DNA of 64,000 nucleotides, from the NCBI GenBank assembly GCA_963826795.1, contig CAWGYT010000018.1, positions 1 through 64,000 on the forward strand, given 5' to 3'. The notes beneath the pieces were generated by a model. That model was not told the origin of the DNA and did no database searches. It saw only the letters and a list, made by a program, of their open reading frames with translations. Source of the DNA: CAWGYT01 sp963826795. GTDB lineage: Bacteria > Planctomycetota > Planctomycetia > Pirellulales > Pirellulaceae. The position numbers were made by a program, and so were the translations under genes. Shown here in pieces: positions 8,671 through 17,758 of this stretch; position 1 is the first letter of the stretch; each line of letters opens with the position of its first letter.

Positions 8671-10233
8671 ATGGAAGCTCGCCTGAAATTCTGGTTGGTT
8701 CTGGTCTTGCTTCTTCCCACGTTCGGCGCGAGTGCACGGACCCGGAACTTCATCGTTTCCGCCCCGACGCCCCCGTTGGCTCAGGAAATCGCGCAGGCCG
8801 CCGAGACGTTTCGCCACGACCTGGCAATTGAATGGCTAGGTCATCCCCTGCCCGACTGGCAAAAGCCTTGTCCCGTCGTGGCCAAGGTCGACCCACGACT
8901 GGGAGCCGGTGGGCGCACGAGCTTCATGTTCCAGCAACGGGTGCCGTTCGGCTGGGACATGGAAGTCCAAGGATCCCGCGAACGAGTCCTGGATTCGGTC
9001 CTGCCGCACGAGATCACGCACACGATTTTCGCCACGCACTTCGGGCGTCCCCTGCCGCGATGGGCCGACGAAGGCGCCTGCACGACCGTCGAACACCACT
9101 CGGAACGAAAGAAGCAAGAACTCTGGCTCGTTCGCTTTCTGAAGACCGAGCGAGGGATTCCGTTCAACCATATGTTTGCCATGACCGAGTATCCTGGCGA
9201 TATCCTTCCGCTGTATTCGCAGGGTTACTCGTTGGCACGCTACCTGATCGCCCAAGGCGGCAAGCCGAAATTTGTGGAGTTCGTCGGAGCGGGCCTGGAT
9301 AGCGGGCACTGGCCAAGTGTCGTGAGGCAGTACTACGGTTACGAATCGCTCGGTCAACTGCAGCTTTCCTGGGTCGACTGGGTCATCAAAGGAAGCCGCG
9401 AAGAGTTGGCCGACAACGCGATTCAGCTGGCCTCAGCCACCACCCCGACGCGGCCCGCCGAGGCGGCGCGAGCCCTCGCGACGGCTCCGGCACCCACGAC
9501 GGCAACCGATCCTGCCACCCCAGATCGTGGCCGTCGCCCGCTGATCGACAATCAACTCGCTCAACTCGAATCGACGACCGCCCGCGCCGGCAGTCGTCCC
9601 GCGAGCGGCACCGAAGAGGCAACGCAAAGCTGGTATACGCGCCGAGAGGCATCGCCCGCCGCGACGCCCGCCTCCGCAGCAGCGCCGTCGGCGCCCCCGC
9701 GAGGTCCGCCCTCGATCACTCAGGCTGGCGTTCGACGTGGCGTTAGCCGCGATGTAGGCCGAAGCAACAACCCGACGCTCACACCCTCACCCGCCGTTGA
9801 CCCGCCAGCGGGTCAACGACGACCTCTCCCGGTTGCGGGAGAGGTGACACCATCCCGACGCAGCCCCGGGAGAGGTGACAAGATCATGTCCCTTCTCCCC
9901 GCCGCAAGGTCTCTTCTCCCCCACGTGGGAGAAGGTGGCCGAAGGCCGGATGAGGGCGAGGCGACACCACCCTGTCCCTTCTCCCCCACGCGGGAGAAGG
10001 TGGCCGAAGGCCGGATGAGGGGGCCTCGACGACGCGGCCTCTCAGGCCAAATCAGTGAAGAGGAACCGTGTGAGATGAAAAAAGACCGGGGCGGCGAAGC
10101 ACAGCGAATCGATCCGGTCGAGGATTCCCGCATGGCCTTCGACCAGGGTTCCGTAGTCCTTCACGCCGCGATCCCGTTTGATCGCCGACATCGTCATGCC
10201 ACCGGCGAAGCCCATCACCGCGGTGACCAGTGA
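8671..10233 (+). CDS. Exported HExxH metalloprotease-like protein with repeat-derived C-terminus
   Basis: A predicted secreted zinc peptidase-like protein (peptidase MA/DUF1570-like). ATG 8671 follows GGAGGG and begins a signal peptide (KFWLVLVLLLPTFGASA). The zinc motif HEITH is at 113-117, and Glu134 in WADEGA is a candidate third ligand. The conserved domain ends near residue 255; a Pro/Ala/Thr-rich linker follows. From about residue 371 the frame runs through palindromic intergenic repeats (9783-10026) and then antisense into the 3' end of cdsA, overlapping it by 192 bp. The last 150 residues are therefore unlikely to be ancestral; a former stop was probably lost when the repeats inserted. 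Confidence 0.75.
   Translation: MEARLKFWLVLVLLLPTFGASARTRNFIVSAPTPPLAQEIAQAAETFRHDLAIEWLGHPLPDWQKPCPVVAKVDPRLGAGGRTSFMFQQRVPFGWDMEVQGSRERVLDSVLPHEITHTIFATHFGRPLPRWADEGACTTVEHHSERKKQELWLVRFLKTERGIPFNHMFAMTEYPGDILPLYSQGYSLARYLIAQGGKPKFVEFVGAGLDSGHWPSVVRQYYGYESLGQLQLSWVDWVIKGSREELADNAIQLASATTPTRPAEAARALATAPAPTTATDPATPDRGRRPLIDNQLAQLESTTARAGSRPASGTEEATQSWYTRREASPAATPASAAAPSAPPRGPPSITQAGVRRGVSRDVGRSNNPTLTPSPAVDPPAGQRRPLPVAGEVTPSRRSPGRGDKIMSLLPAARSLLPHVGEGGRRPDEGEATPPCPFSPTREKVAEGRMRGPRRRGLSGQISEEEPCEMKKDRGGEAQRIDPVEDSRMAFDQGSVVLHAAIPFDRRHRHATGEAHHRGDQ
9783..10026. repeat. Cluster of palindromic dispersed repeats inside the metalloprotease 3' end
   Basis: Contains two near-identical 44-bp units (9913-9956 and 9978-10021), each a CCTTCTCCC...GGGAGAAGG hairpin followed by TGGCCGAAGGCCGGATGAGGG. 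A CTCTCCCGG...CGGGAGAGGTGACA palindrome precedes them, and CTCACCCG lies at the left edge. The same sub-elements occur in inverted order at 41458-41705, so this is a dispersed family rather than local coding sequence. Confidence 0.85.
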
Positions 10234-11058
10234 CAAGAACGCGGCTTGCCAGGCGTTGAAGGGTGTCATGGCGTGCAGTACCGCGCCGACGAGTGTCGTG
10301 GTCAGCACGCCTCCAAAAAAGCCTTCCCAAGTGCGACTCTCGTTGATCGCCGGGGCGATGATGCGGCGTCCCCAGAAGCGGCTCCAGACATACTGCATGA
10401 CGTCCCCGATCTGGACAATCAGGATCAGGTAAAAGAGGACACCGGCCCGGCTCCCCTGCCAGGGCTGCATGTTGTCCGTCTGGTAATTCAGGTACAACAA
10501 CGCCGGCGCGTAGCTCAGGGCATAGACACAGATCAGGATGCCCGCTTGAATCTTGGCGGCACGCTCCAGAAATCGCTTGTAGTCTCCAGCCAGCGCGATG
10601 CGGGCCGGGATAAACAGATAGACGTAGACCGGAATCACGATGCTGTACAGCCCGTAGAATTCACCTCCCTGCGCAATCAGCACGTACTGCAGCGGCGCGA
10701 ACAGGAAGAAAATCCAAAACAGGGTACGGTGGTCACCCATCCGAGTCGGTGTGAGCGTGATGAATTCGCGCAGGGCCCAGAACGAGACGAGAAAGAAGAG
10801 CGTGACCGTGGCCGTCGGCCCCAGCAGAAACGCCGCCGTCAAGATCACAAACATGAGCCACCACGCGCGGACCCGCATGTTGAACGCATGGACGATCGCG
10901 GGGTTGATGGTGGTGTCCGGCTGACGCTGAATGAAGACTCCCACCAGGTAGGCGATGCCAAGTACGGCAAGGACCGCCGCCAGCATGACCACGGTGAGCT
11001 TGTCGAGCCACGGGTCAAGGGCCCAGGCGGGCAGCAGTGAGGTGAGCGGGTGAATCAT
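10042..11058 (-). CDS. cdsA: Phosphatidate cytidylyltransferase (CDP-diacylglycerol synthase family)
   Basis: Integral membrane enzyme making CDP-diacylglycerol from phosphatidate and CTP for phospholipid synthesis. The 338-residue product has about eight hydrophobic segments and, near the C-terminus, the family signature: SAIKRDRGVKDYG, then HAGILDRIDS. It lies 97 bp downstream of a PlsC-type acyltransferase on the same strand, so the pair covers consecutive steps of phosphatidate formation and activation. Its 3' end is overlapped by the extended reading frame of the convergent metalloprotease. Confidence 0.9.
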   Translation of the reverse strand: MIHPLTSLLPAWALDPWLDKLTVVMLAAVLAVLGIAYLVGVFIQRQPDTTINPAIVHAFNMRVRAWWLMFVILTAAFLLGPTATVTLFFLVSFWALREFITLTPTRMGDHRTLFWIFFLFAPLQYVLIAQGGEFYGLYSIVIPVYVYLFIPARIALAGDYKRFLERAAKIQAGILICVYALSYAPALLYLNYQTDNMQPWQGSRAGVLFYLILIVQIGDVMQYVWSRFWGRRIIAPAINESRTWEGFFGGVLTTTLVGAVLHAMTPFNAWQAAFLSLVTAVMGFAGGMTMSAIKRDRGVKDYGTLVEGHAGILDRIDSLCFAAPVFFHLTRFLFTDLA

Positions 11059-11155
11059 GGGGCGGCAGGACGCAAGAGGCGACCGTCTCGGTCAGCAAAT
11101 AGTAGCGTGCAACGCGGCACTCGCAAAATCTGAAACTGGGCTCGCTTCGTTCATC

Positions 11156-11761
11156 CTAATTCTCCTTCAGTCGACGCACCGCTTCCCGCGCACGATCCAG
11201 AAACTCAACTTTCGATTCGCCTTTTTCCAACCACATGGGAGGGCCGAATGTAATGCAGCTTAGCAGCGGCACAGGCAGAAATTCCCCCCGGGGCAGGACC
11301 CGATTCAAGTTGTCGATGTGGACCGGCACGAGTTCCCAGTCGGGACGTTTCTTGCTGAGGTAATACAGCCCGCTCTTGAATTCTCCCAACTCCCCACTCG
11401 TGTTGCGCCCGCCCTCGGGAAAGACGATCAGCGAAAAGCGATCCCCGGCTTCGCGAATCATGTAGTCCACCGGGCTTCGGTGCACCTTGATTTCCTTGCG
11501 ATCAATCAACAAGGCGTTAAACGACCGGGCCAGATATCGGCGAATCGCATCCTGCTCCCAATAGTCCTTGGCGGCCACGGGACGCGTCAGCCGGCGGACA
11601 TTGCCCGGCAGCGACGCCCAGATCACCAGGGCGTCCAGATGGCTGGTGTGATTGGCGAAATAGATCCGCTGACACGTATCGGGATGGCAATCGACCCAGC
11701 GCGCAGATGCGCCGCTGAGCAATTTTGCGACCCAAGACAGGACCTCGACCGTTAACTGCAT
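11156..11761 (-). CDS. plsC: 1-acyl-sn-glycerol-3-phosphate acyltransferase (PlsC-like)
   Basis: Acylates lysophosphatidate at the membrane to give phosphatidate. The 201-residue protein carries the HX4D catalytic motif in NHTSHLDALV (about residues 37-46), a basic substrate region RSFNALLIDRKEIK, and the FPEGGRN motif. The length is typical of compact planctomycete PlsC homologues. Start ATG 11761 is the only one that retains the N-terminal helix. It is the first gene of a likely plsC-cdsA operon. Confidence 0.88.
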   Translation of the reverse strand: MQLTVEVLSWVAKLLSGASARWVDCHPDTCQRIYFANHTSHLDALVIWASLPGNVRRLTRPVAAKDYWEQDAIRRYLARSFNALLIDRKEIKVHRSPVDYMIREAGDRFSLIVFPEGGRNTSGELGEFKSGLYYLSKKRPDWELVPVHIDNLNRVLPRGEFLPVPLLSCITFGPPMWLEKGESKVEFLDRAREAVRRLKEN

Positions 11762-11871
11762 GGCGTACCAGCACCCAGCGACTCAACCAGGCGATTGGGC
11801 CGCCAGCTGCGCGGAATCGACGACGACTGTTTCGATCGCTCATCCTATCGCCTGGGGGGCAACCTTCCTAC

Positions 11872-12003
11872 ACCCCGTGGGTGGGAAAAGGGGTTCAGGG
11901 TTGGGAAGAGGGGTCAGGGCGATGAGAGGGCAAGGTTCTCAGCGAGCCGTAAACGCATTGGACGTCACCGTTCAAGCGGCTCAGCGGGAGCTTCGCCCTC
12001 CCG
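11872..12003. repeat. Degenerate GGGGTCAGG and GCGGGAGCTTCGCC repeats
   Basis: GTGGGAAAAGGGG and GAAGAGGGGTCAGGG near 11880-11920 are degenerate copies of the GGGGTCAGG motif seen around other elements. CGGCTCAGCGGGAGCTTCGCCCTCCCG at about 11976-12002 matches one arm of the inverted pair at 38797-38885. No gene is present between plsC and the glycosyltransferase. Confidence 0.6.
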
Positions 12004-12034
12004 TAGCAACCCGAATTCGTCGCTGAAACGCGGC

Positions 12035-12171
12035 ACTAGTGCTTTGTCACAGCTGAAATTGAGGGTTGGGTGGCTGGGGTCGAACGAAGTGAGCCCCCGG
12101 AAAATTGCGGTCTGGGGGCTCACTTCGTTCGACCCCAGGCACCCCAAAATCAAGCTGTGACAAAGCACTAG
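12035..12171 (+). mobile_element. CTAG-bounded palindromic MITE, copy 1
   Basis: A 129-bp element flanked by CTAG on both sides. Its terminal inverted repeats read TGCTTTGTCACAGCT and AGCTGTGACAAAGCA. Inside are two 23-bp inverted arms beginning GGGGTCGAACGAAGTGAG, around a short A/T-containing loop, so transcripts would form a long hairpin. A second copy in opposite orientation lies at 61499-61634 with about five mismatches. It encodes no protein, so a transposase must act in trans. CTAG may be a 4-bp target duplication, though the palindromic site prevents proof. Confidence 0.85.
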
Positions 12172-12193
12172 CGGAGCCTGCAGAACTCCGAGC

Positions 12194-13496
12194 TCACGGG
12201 GCCGCCCCACAGAAATCGACGGCGTCCGTCGGCTGGCACCTCGCCACAGCGCCGGGTCCCGAGCGTTTGCGTTGATGGATTTCGCAGATGAGCTGTTCGT
12301 AACCTCGGACCATGCGGTCGAGCGACCAGTGCTGGACCACGCGGCGGCGCCCCTCCGCTCCCATCTGCCGGGCCAAGGCGGGGTCGGCGAGGATCCGCAT
12401 GACGCTGGCCGCGAGGGCCGCGGCGTCGCCGGGCGGGACCAGAAATCCCGTCTGATGCGGCTGGACGGTCGCGGAGACGCTGCCCACATCGGTGGCGACG
12501 ACGGGCACTTGGGCCGATAAGGCCTCCAGGATCGAAACGGGATTGGCCTCGTTGTGAGAGGTCAAGCAAAACACGTTCAACGCGGCCAAGATCCGTGGAA
12601 TGTCGCCACGCGTTCCCAGGAAATGCACCCGCTCGCCGATCCCCTGCTCGACCGCCATCCGTTCCAACATGGCCCGCTGTTCGCCGTCCCCAACAACCAG
12701 AAAGTGCGCCGTCGGAACCTGCATTCCGACGCGCTGCGCCATCGCAAGGAACAGTTCGTGATTCTTCTCGGGGCGCAGCGCCGCCACGATTCCGCAGAGC
12801 GGCGTGTCGGTGGGCAGGCCGAGTTCCTGGCGAACGGCAAAGGGTGCGGCCGGGTCGAAGTCAAAGCGATCGGTATCGACTCCGTTGGGAATCACGAAGA
12901 CCTTTTGGCTGGGCAACCCTTCCTGTTCGATCAGGAAGCGTCCGTGAGCCGCGGCGACGGCAATGAAGCCATCCGTCCAGGGCGTCAGCAGTCGATTTAG
13001 CCGGCCCAGTCCATCCGGCCAACCGGTCGAATGAAGGGCCGAGAGCACGACGGGGGTTCCAGCCAGACGTGCCGCCAGGCGTCCCCAAAACATCTTGTCG
13101 CCCGCCCCGACCGTCACCAGCGCGTCGACGCGCCCCTTCAGCTTCGCGACGAGTCGCGGCAAGACTCGCAAGTCGTATTTGTGGGCCAAGAGGTTCGAGC
13201 AGGCGGGGAAGTCGCTGCGCGGTTTCCTCGCCCAACGGCCCCAATTCCTTCAGGCAGCAAAGTTCCGGCGAGAACCGCGCCGAGTTCATCCGCCGCATCA
13301 AGTTCGACAGCAGCGTCTCGGCACCTCCCACGGGCATACTCGTCAGCACGAACATGACCCGCAGCGGTGGCCCCAAGCCCGGGATGGTCGAGACCGTCGT
13401 TCCAGATTCAGAGGACGCGGGAGACATCGGGGTAGTCCGCGGCACCAGGATGGGAACAGGCACGATTGAAGGTAATGTTTCCGACGCTGGCTTCAT
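12194..13496 (-). CDS. Glycosyltransferase family 4 protein (frameshifted)
   Basis: A GT-B fold glycosyltransferase for surface polysaccharide. The N-terminal part (from ATG 13496) has LRVMFVLTSMPVGGAETLLSNL. The remainder, in another frame, carries the acceptor-side HSTGWPDGLGRLN, VIPNGVDTDRF, and the donor-site motif NPVSILEALSAQVPVVATDVG. The switch falls at about 13205-13225: one frame reads GEETAQ and the other DFPACSNLLAHKYDL, which join into a normal GT4 sequence. The two open pieces are 12861-13532 and 12194-13189. Either a sequencing indel or a recent mutation. It lies upstream of, or next to, flippase and deacetylase genes on the same strand. Confidence 0.85.
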
Positions 13497-13575
13497 TATT
13501 ATCTTTTCCGCTCCCACGTCACCCCGAGACATGATAAATCCGCTGTCGCATGCCGCATTCTGCGGGGGATCGCGT

Positions 13576-15138
13576 TCAGGCGGGCCCCGTCGGCGAATCG
13601 ACGACCGAGCGGTATTTCCGTCGCCGGCGCCAGCGCTGCCATTGCTGGTCCAGCCGGTCCCGTTGGTCGAGGGTCAACAACCAGCCCCCCGTCAGACCCC
13701 AGGCGATCACGGCCATACTGAGCCCCAGGGCCGGCCCGCCTCCAAGACAGAGAGTGGCCGGCGCGAGGGTCGCCCAGACGGTGCTCAACCGGTACCGCAT
13801 CCCGAGGAGGTAACTGACGTACAGCAGGCTCAATAAGGTCAACAGATTGGCGACTGCGGTCGCCGCCACGGCGCCCGATAAACCCCAGCGCGGCATCCAG
13901 AGATAGTTCAAGGCGGCGTTCGCTACCAGGCCGACCAAGACCGTGGCGCTGGCCAACCACGCCCGCTCGCGACACCAAATGTAGTTCTGTGCCAGGCCCA
14001 GCAGGCCAAACCAGATGCAGTATGCCATCGTCAGTGGCAAGACACGAAATCCCTCGGTGTATTTGTCATCCAGCGCCCAGTGAAAGATCCCCGGTGCGAC
14101 CAGCAAGCCGATTGCGGCGGCGACCGTCAGCGCCAGCGCCACCAGTCGAAGCGACGAATCCAACGTCTGTTCGGCGCGGGCCCGATTGCCGGTCTCCCAG
14201 TCGTGGCTTACGTAGGAAAGCAGCACGCCGCCAAACATCGCCGTCAAAGCAACCAGCAAGACGCCGATGATTTGACTGCTGTGATACTGCCCGACCAACG
14301 CGAGACCATCGAACCCATAGTCGTCCGCCAAGTGGACAATCATCAGCCGATCCACCACGCCAAACAGGTTGGTCACCAGATCCGCTGCCCAGAACCAAAA
14401 GGCAAATGAGATCAGTTTTCCCCACAGCGGCGTCCGCTGGCCGGGCACCGTATCGGGAGACATTCGCCGCAGCGTCCGCAGAATCAGAACCAACGCCGCG
14501 CAGGAGGTCACGGCACACGCCACCGCGTACCCCGCGATGACGCCTCCCACGCCCAGCCGTCCGACGACGATCAACCCGAGCGAAACGGCCGTGAAGATCA
14601 CCGTGTTGGCCAGCTGCAGGTACGAGAGAGCCTTCACCTGCCGCAGCGAGGTTAACAGTTCGACACAATAATTGAACCCAATCACGAACAACAACGTGAC
14701 CGTCACACCGATCACGAATCCTTTCAGATCCGCATCCCCGAACGCCAACCAGCCGACCTGGCGGTGGAACACGATCATCAGGGCCAATCCCAGACCCGTC
14801 AACAAGGCCGTCGTGCGCGTCGTGCGCCAGAGAAACTCACGCAGTTGACCGCGCTGATGGTAATAGGCCAGATATCGCTTGAAGGTTCCCGGGATGCCCA
14901 ACACGATCAACGGCGCGGCCAGGATCAGCAGGCTGTGGGCGAGGTTCCAGTAACCGAGATCGACCGGCTCCAGCAGGCGACAGACCATCACATTCCGAAA
15001 GAACCCCGTGCCACGCTGAAGGACGGTCAAGAGCAGCATCAAGCAGATGGCGCTGGCGAGTGAGTCGCCGCTTTCACCGCTGTCAGTTCGAGGCAATTGC
15101 GGCGCGGCGTCCGCCTGTCCGTTCCCAGATACGCTCAT
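13576..15138 (-). CDS. Polysaccharide flippase (Wzx/MOP superfamily)
   Basis: A lipid-linked oligosaccharide translocase of the inner membrane. The 520-residue product has about 12-14 hydrophobic segments with the family's scattered charged loops (ICLMLLLTVLQRGTGFFRN at the first helix). ATG 15138 follows AGGAAG with 7-nt spacing and overlaps the stop of the upstream deacetylase as ATGA, which implies translational coupling. The open frame continues to 15213 but lacks homology there. It belongs to the polysaccharide cluster with the GT4, deacetylase, ligase and acyltransferase genes. Confidence 0.88.
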   Translation of the reverse strand: MSVSGNGQADAAPQLPRTDSGESGDSLASAICLMLLLTVLQRGTGFFRNVMVCRLLEPVDLGYWNLAHSLLILAAPLIVLGIPGTFKRYLAYYHQRGQLREFLWRTTRTTALLTGLGLALMIVFHRQVGWLAFGDADLKGFVIGVTVTLLFVIGFNYCVELLTSLRQVKALSYLQLANTVIFTAVSLGLIVVGRLGVGGVIAGYAVACAVTSCAALVLILRTLRRMSPDTVPGQRTPLWGKLISFAFWFWAADLVTNLFGVVDRLMIVHLADDYGFDGLALVGQYHSSQIIGVLLVALTAMFGGVLLSYVSHDWETGNRARAEQTLDSSLRLVALALTVAAAIGLLVAPGIFHWALDDKYTEGFRVLPLTMAYCIWFGLLGLAQNYIWCRERAWLASATVLVGLVANAALNYLWMPRWGLSGAVAATAVANLLTLLSLLYVSYLLGMRYRLSTVWATLAPATLCLGGGPALGLSMAVIAWGLTGGWLLTLDQRDRLDQQWQRWRRRRKYRSVVDSPTGPA

Positions 15139-16019
15139 TGGACTTCCTGCAGTTGTCGAGTCTCGCGCGAGGCCTCCGGGGATGGAAACGAGCAGGTCGG
15201 ATGCAGTTTCCATTTGCGCGGATCGACACTCATCCAGTTTCGAAATCGGATCATTTCCGGGTCACCATGAATTCGCTGCAGGTGAAACGGGTTCACACCG
15301 GGCCGGTTGTAGCCACCGTAAGCCGAACAGATGGCGCGAAATCCGGCGTCACGCGCAACTTGGGCGGCGAGCGGCGTGAGCTGCGAGGTCTGACCGTAAG
15401 GAAATGCGAAAAAGTCAATCGGACGACCAATCAGTTTCGCCAAGTCATCCCGCGAGCCGACGATTTCATCGACCAGCTCGTCGGGCTCCTGCAATCGCCC
15501 CAGGTCGGCATGGGTCCGCGTGTGGGCGCCGATCTCGACTCCCGCCGCTGCCATCTGCTGAATTTGGGCAGGCGTGTTCGGCGGCAACGGATGCCCGGCC
15601 TCGAGATCGTGTGGAAACGGCTGGCCCTGCAAGATGTGCTGCGTGGCGACGAAGTAGCAGCAAGGGACTTGGGACTCCCGCAGGAACGGCAGCGCGAATT
15701 CGCAGTTCTCGGCATAACCATCGTCAAAGGTGATGCAAGCCGCGAGTCGAGGGTTCTCGCCGTGCGCGAGCCGCTGGTGCGCCTTGCGCAGCGAAATCAA
15801 CTCCACTCGTGCACGCAACCATTCGATCTGCCGCGCGAAGAGCTCACAGGAAATCGTCCAGTCGTTGGGATGCGTGTCGGCCACGCGATGATAGAACAGC
15901 ACCATAATCGGTGCTCGCCCCGCTCGCTCGGTGCGCCGAGTTTCCCAGCGTCGCCAGGGCAACGTCAAGTAATAGTTGCCGGCCACCAGCCATCGGCGTG
16001 CATCCATCGGCGCGATCAT
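15135..16019 (-). CDS. Polysaccharide deacetylase family protein (NodB domain)
   Basis: A carbohydrate-esterase-4-type protein acting on N-acetylated polysaccharide or a sugar intermediate. It has the metal-binding TFDDGY (Asp-Asp) and GAHTRTHADL motifs (His-x3-His), and a C-terminal FFAFPYG motif. The product is 294 residues from ATG 16019; ATG 16007 is an alternative. No clear signal peptide, although the N-terminus contains YYLTLPW. The stop codon overlaps the flippase start. Confidence 0.88.
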   Translation of the reverse strand: MIAPMDARRWLVAGNYYLTLPWRRWETRRTERAGRAPIMVLFYHRVADTHPNDWTISCELFARQIEWLRARVELISLRKAHQRLAHGENPRLAACITFDDGYAENCEFALPFLRESQVPCCYFVATQHILQGQPFPHDLEAGHPLPPNTPAQIQQMAAAGVEIGAHTRTHADLGRLQEPDELVDEIVGSRDDLAKLIGRPIDFFAFPYGQTSQLTPLAAQVARDAGFRAICSAYGGYNRPGVNPFHLQRIHGDPEMIRFRNWMSVDPRKWKLHPTCSFPSPEASRETRQLQEVQ

Positions 16020-16104
16020 TCGGTTGCTTGATCTCTGCGAGCTGGAACGGGGCTGAATCAACGGGCCTGAATCGATCACGTGGCATCGAAGTCCGCCCTG
16101 CGGT

Positions 16105-16146
16105 GAGGGGCGAGCGATCCGAGCCACGTCTCGGTGGTCGCTCGCC
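16105..16146. repeat. Palindrome in the divergent polysaccharide promoter region
   Basis: GGCGAGCGATCCGAG and CTCGGTGGTCGCTCGCC form a near-perfect inverted repeat around CCACGT, midway between the divergent deacetylase and O-antigen-ligase-like genes. It could be an operator, or a member of a dispersed palindrome family; only one copy was noticed in this window. Confidence 0.5.
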
Positions 16147-16276
16147 AGGTCGCGGCCGGTTCCGAGTCGATACAACTTTACACCGTCGGTTGTCCGATGC
16201 AGGTGGGAAGCATGCCACGAGTGGATGATGGCCTATCTTTTTCTGGCTTCGGAATCTGTCCGCTCATTCGGCCCGT

Positions 16277-17758
16277 GTGGCCATCCTCGCCGCCGCGACC
16301 GGGCGGCTACAAGCCTCAAGCCTCGTCGTCGCCATGGCCTTTCTCGGGATCATCTTCGCGCTCGCCGCCTGCCTCTGGCTGGCAGTCATTCTGCAGCGCG
16401 GAGGTTTGCTGGCCGGTTGCGTGCTTGTGGTGCTCTGCGGAGCCTGCTTGGGGCATCCCTTCGTGCATGTTTCCTTTGCCACACTCGATCGCCTCCTGTG
16501 GCTGCTGATCGTCGCCCTGTACGTGGGACTGCGGTGGCGTGGGGGTGGCGATCCCAAGCCGTTGACGACGCCGGACCTGATCTTGGGGAGTTTCCTGCTG
16601 GTATTGACGCTGAGCACCTTCGGGCACGACTGGAAAATCGACGGGGCCCAACCGGTGGCGCGGCTGCTGTTCTTGTACCTGATGCCGGCGGGGCTCTACT
16701 GGGTCGGTCGTCAGTCGGCCATCTCGAATCACTCGGTCCGATGGTTGTGCGGCGTGTTTGCGGCCTTGGCCGTCTACCTGGCCGTCACGGCGGTGGCCGA
16801 GATTCGCGGCATCCGGGGGTTGGTCTTTCCGTCGTACATCATGTCGGCCGCCTATCCCGAGTTTCTGGGACGCGGACGAGGTCCCTTCCTGAATCCGTCG
16901 GCCAATGGAATCTACATGGCGACCGGTCTGGCATGCCTGTGGATGTTCTGGCCCGCCGCGCAATGGCCGGGCCGCAAGCTGATCGCGAGCACGGGGATCG
17001 CGGGCGGCTCCGCCCTGGTTTTATTGGGCAGTTTCGCGACGCTGACCCGCTGCGTTTGGTTGGGTGTGAGCCTCAGCAGCGCGATGCTGGTGGCACTGCC
17101 GATGCGTCGCCGACGAAGCCTGGGCATCCTGCTGCTGGTCAGCTGCGCCGGACTGCTCGCCTTGGGGACGGGCTGGAAGCACTTGGTCGCGTTCAAGCGA
17201 GACAAGAACGTCAGCGTCAACGAAATGGCGCAATCGGCCAAGCTGCGTCCGATGCTGGCCGCCGTTGCCTGGCAAATCTTTCGCGACGATCCGATCGATG
17301 GTGTGGGATTCGGGCAGTACAAGGAATTTGATCGCACGTATATCGCCCAGCGGCAGTTGGATTTGCCGCTGGACCAGGTGCGACCCTATCACCAGCACAA
17401 CGTTTTCCTGGGCCTGCTTACGGAAACGGGTTTGCTGGGAACGGTGCCCTTCGTTGCCCTGTTGATCAGTTGGACGCGCGTCGCCGTCCGGCAATGGCGG
17501 CAATCGACGGCATCGGTCTGGCAGCGTCGTCCGGCCTTGATCTTCCTGGCCTGTCTGATTAACTACCTGGCGAACGGCATGTTTCAGGATGTGGCCTTGA
17601 TCCCGATGGTCAACCTGTTGTTGTTCTTCTGGGCGGGCGTCCTCATCTCCACCGCCTCGGCCAGCGGCGCGGTCGTCGCCGCGACGTGGCCTCGCACGGC
17701 GGGGGGACTGTTTCGCGATCTCGCGGGCCACCGCCGAGCCACCGGGATGAGCTCATGA
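16277..17758 (+). CDS. O-antigen ligase/polymerase-like membrane protein (WaaL/Wzy type)
   Basis: A polytopic protein of up to 493 residues with about 11-12 hydrophobic segments and a large periplasmic loop holding the WaaL-type features RPYHQHNVFLGLLTETG and DDPIDGVGFGQY. It probably polymerises or ligates the polysaccharide moved by the flippase. The start is uncertain: GTG 16277 or ATG 16334, neither with a strong ribosome site. Its stop overlaps the next gene's start as ATGA. Divergent from the deacetylase-flippase-glycosyltransferase run. Confidence 0.8.
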   Translation: MAILAAATGRLQASSLVVAMAFLGIIFALAACLWLAVILQRGGLLAGCVLVVLCGACLGHPFVHVSFATLDRLLWLLIVALYVGLRWRGGGDPKPLTTPDLILGSFLLVLTLSTFGHDWKIDGAQPVARLLFLYLMPAGLYWVGRQSAISNHSVRWLCGVFAALAVYLAVTAVAEIRGIRGLVFPSYIMSAAYPEFLGRGRGPFLNPSANGIYMATGLACLWMFWPAAQWPGRKLIASTGIAGGSALVLLGSFATLTRCVWLGVSLSSAMLVALPMRRRRSLGILLLVSCAGLLALGTGWKHLVAFKRDKNVSVNEMAQSAKLRPMLAAVAWQIFRDDPIDGVGFGQYKEFDRTYIAQRQLDLPLDQVRPYHQHNVFLGLLTETGLLGTVPFVALLISWTRVAVRQWRQSTASVWQRRPALIFLACLINYLANGMFQDVALIPMVNLLLFFWAGVLISTASASGAVVAATWPRTAGGLFRDLAGHRRATGMSS

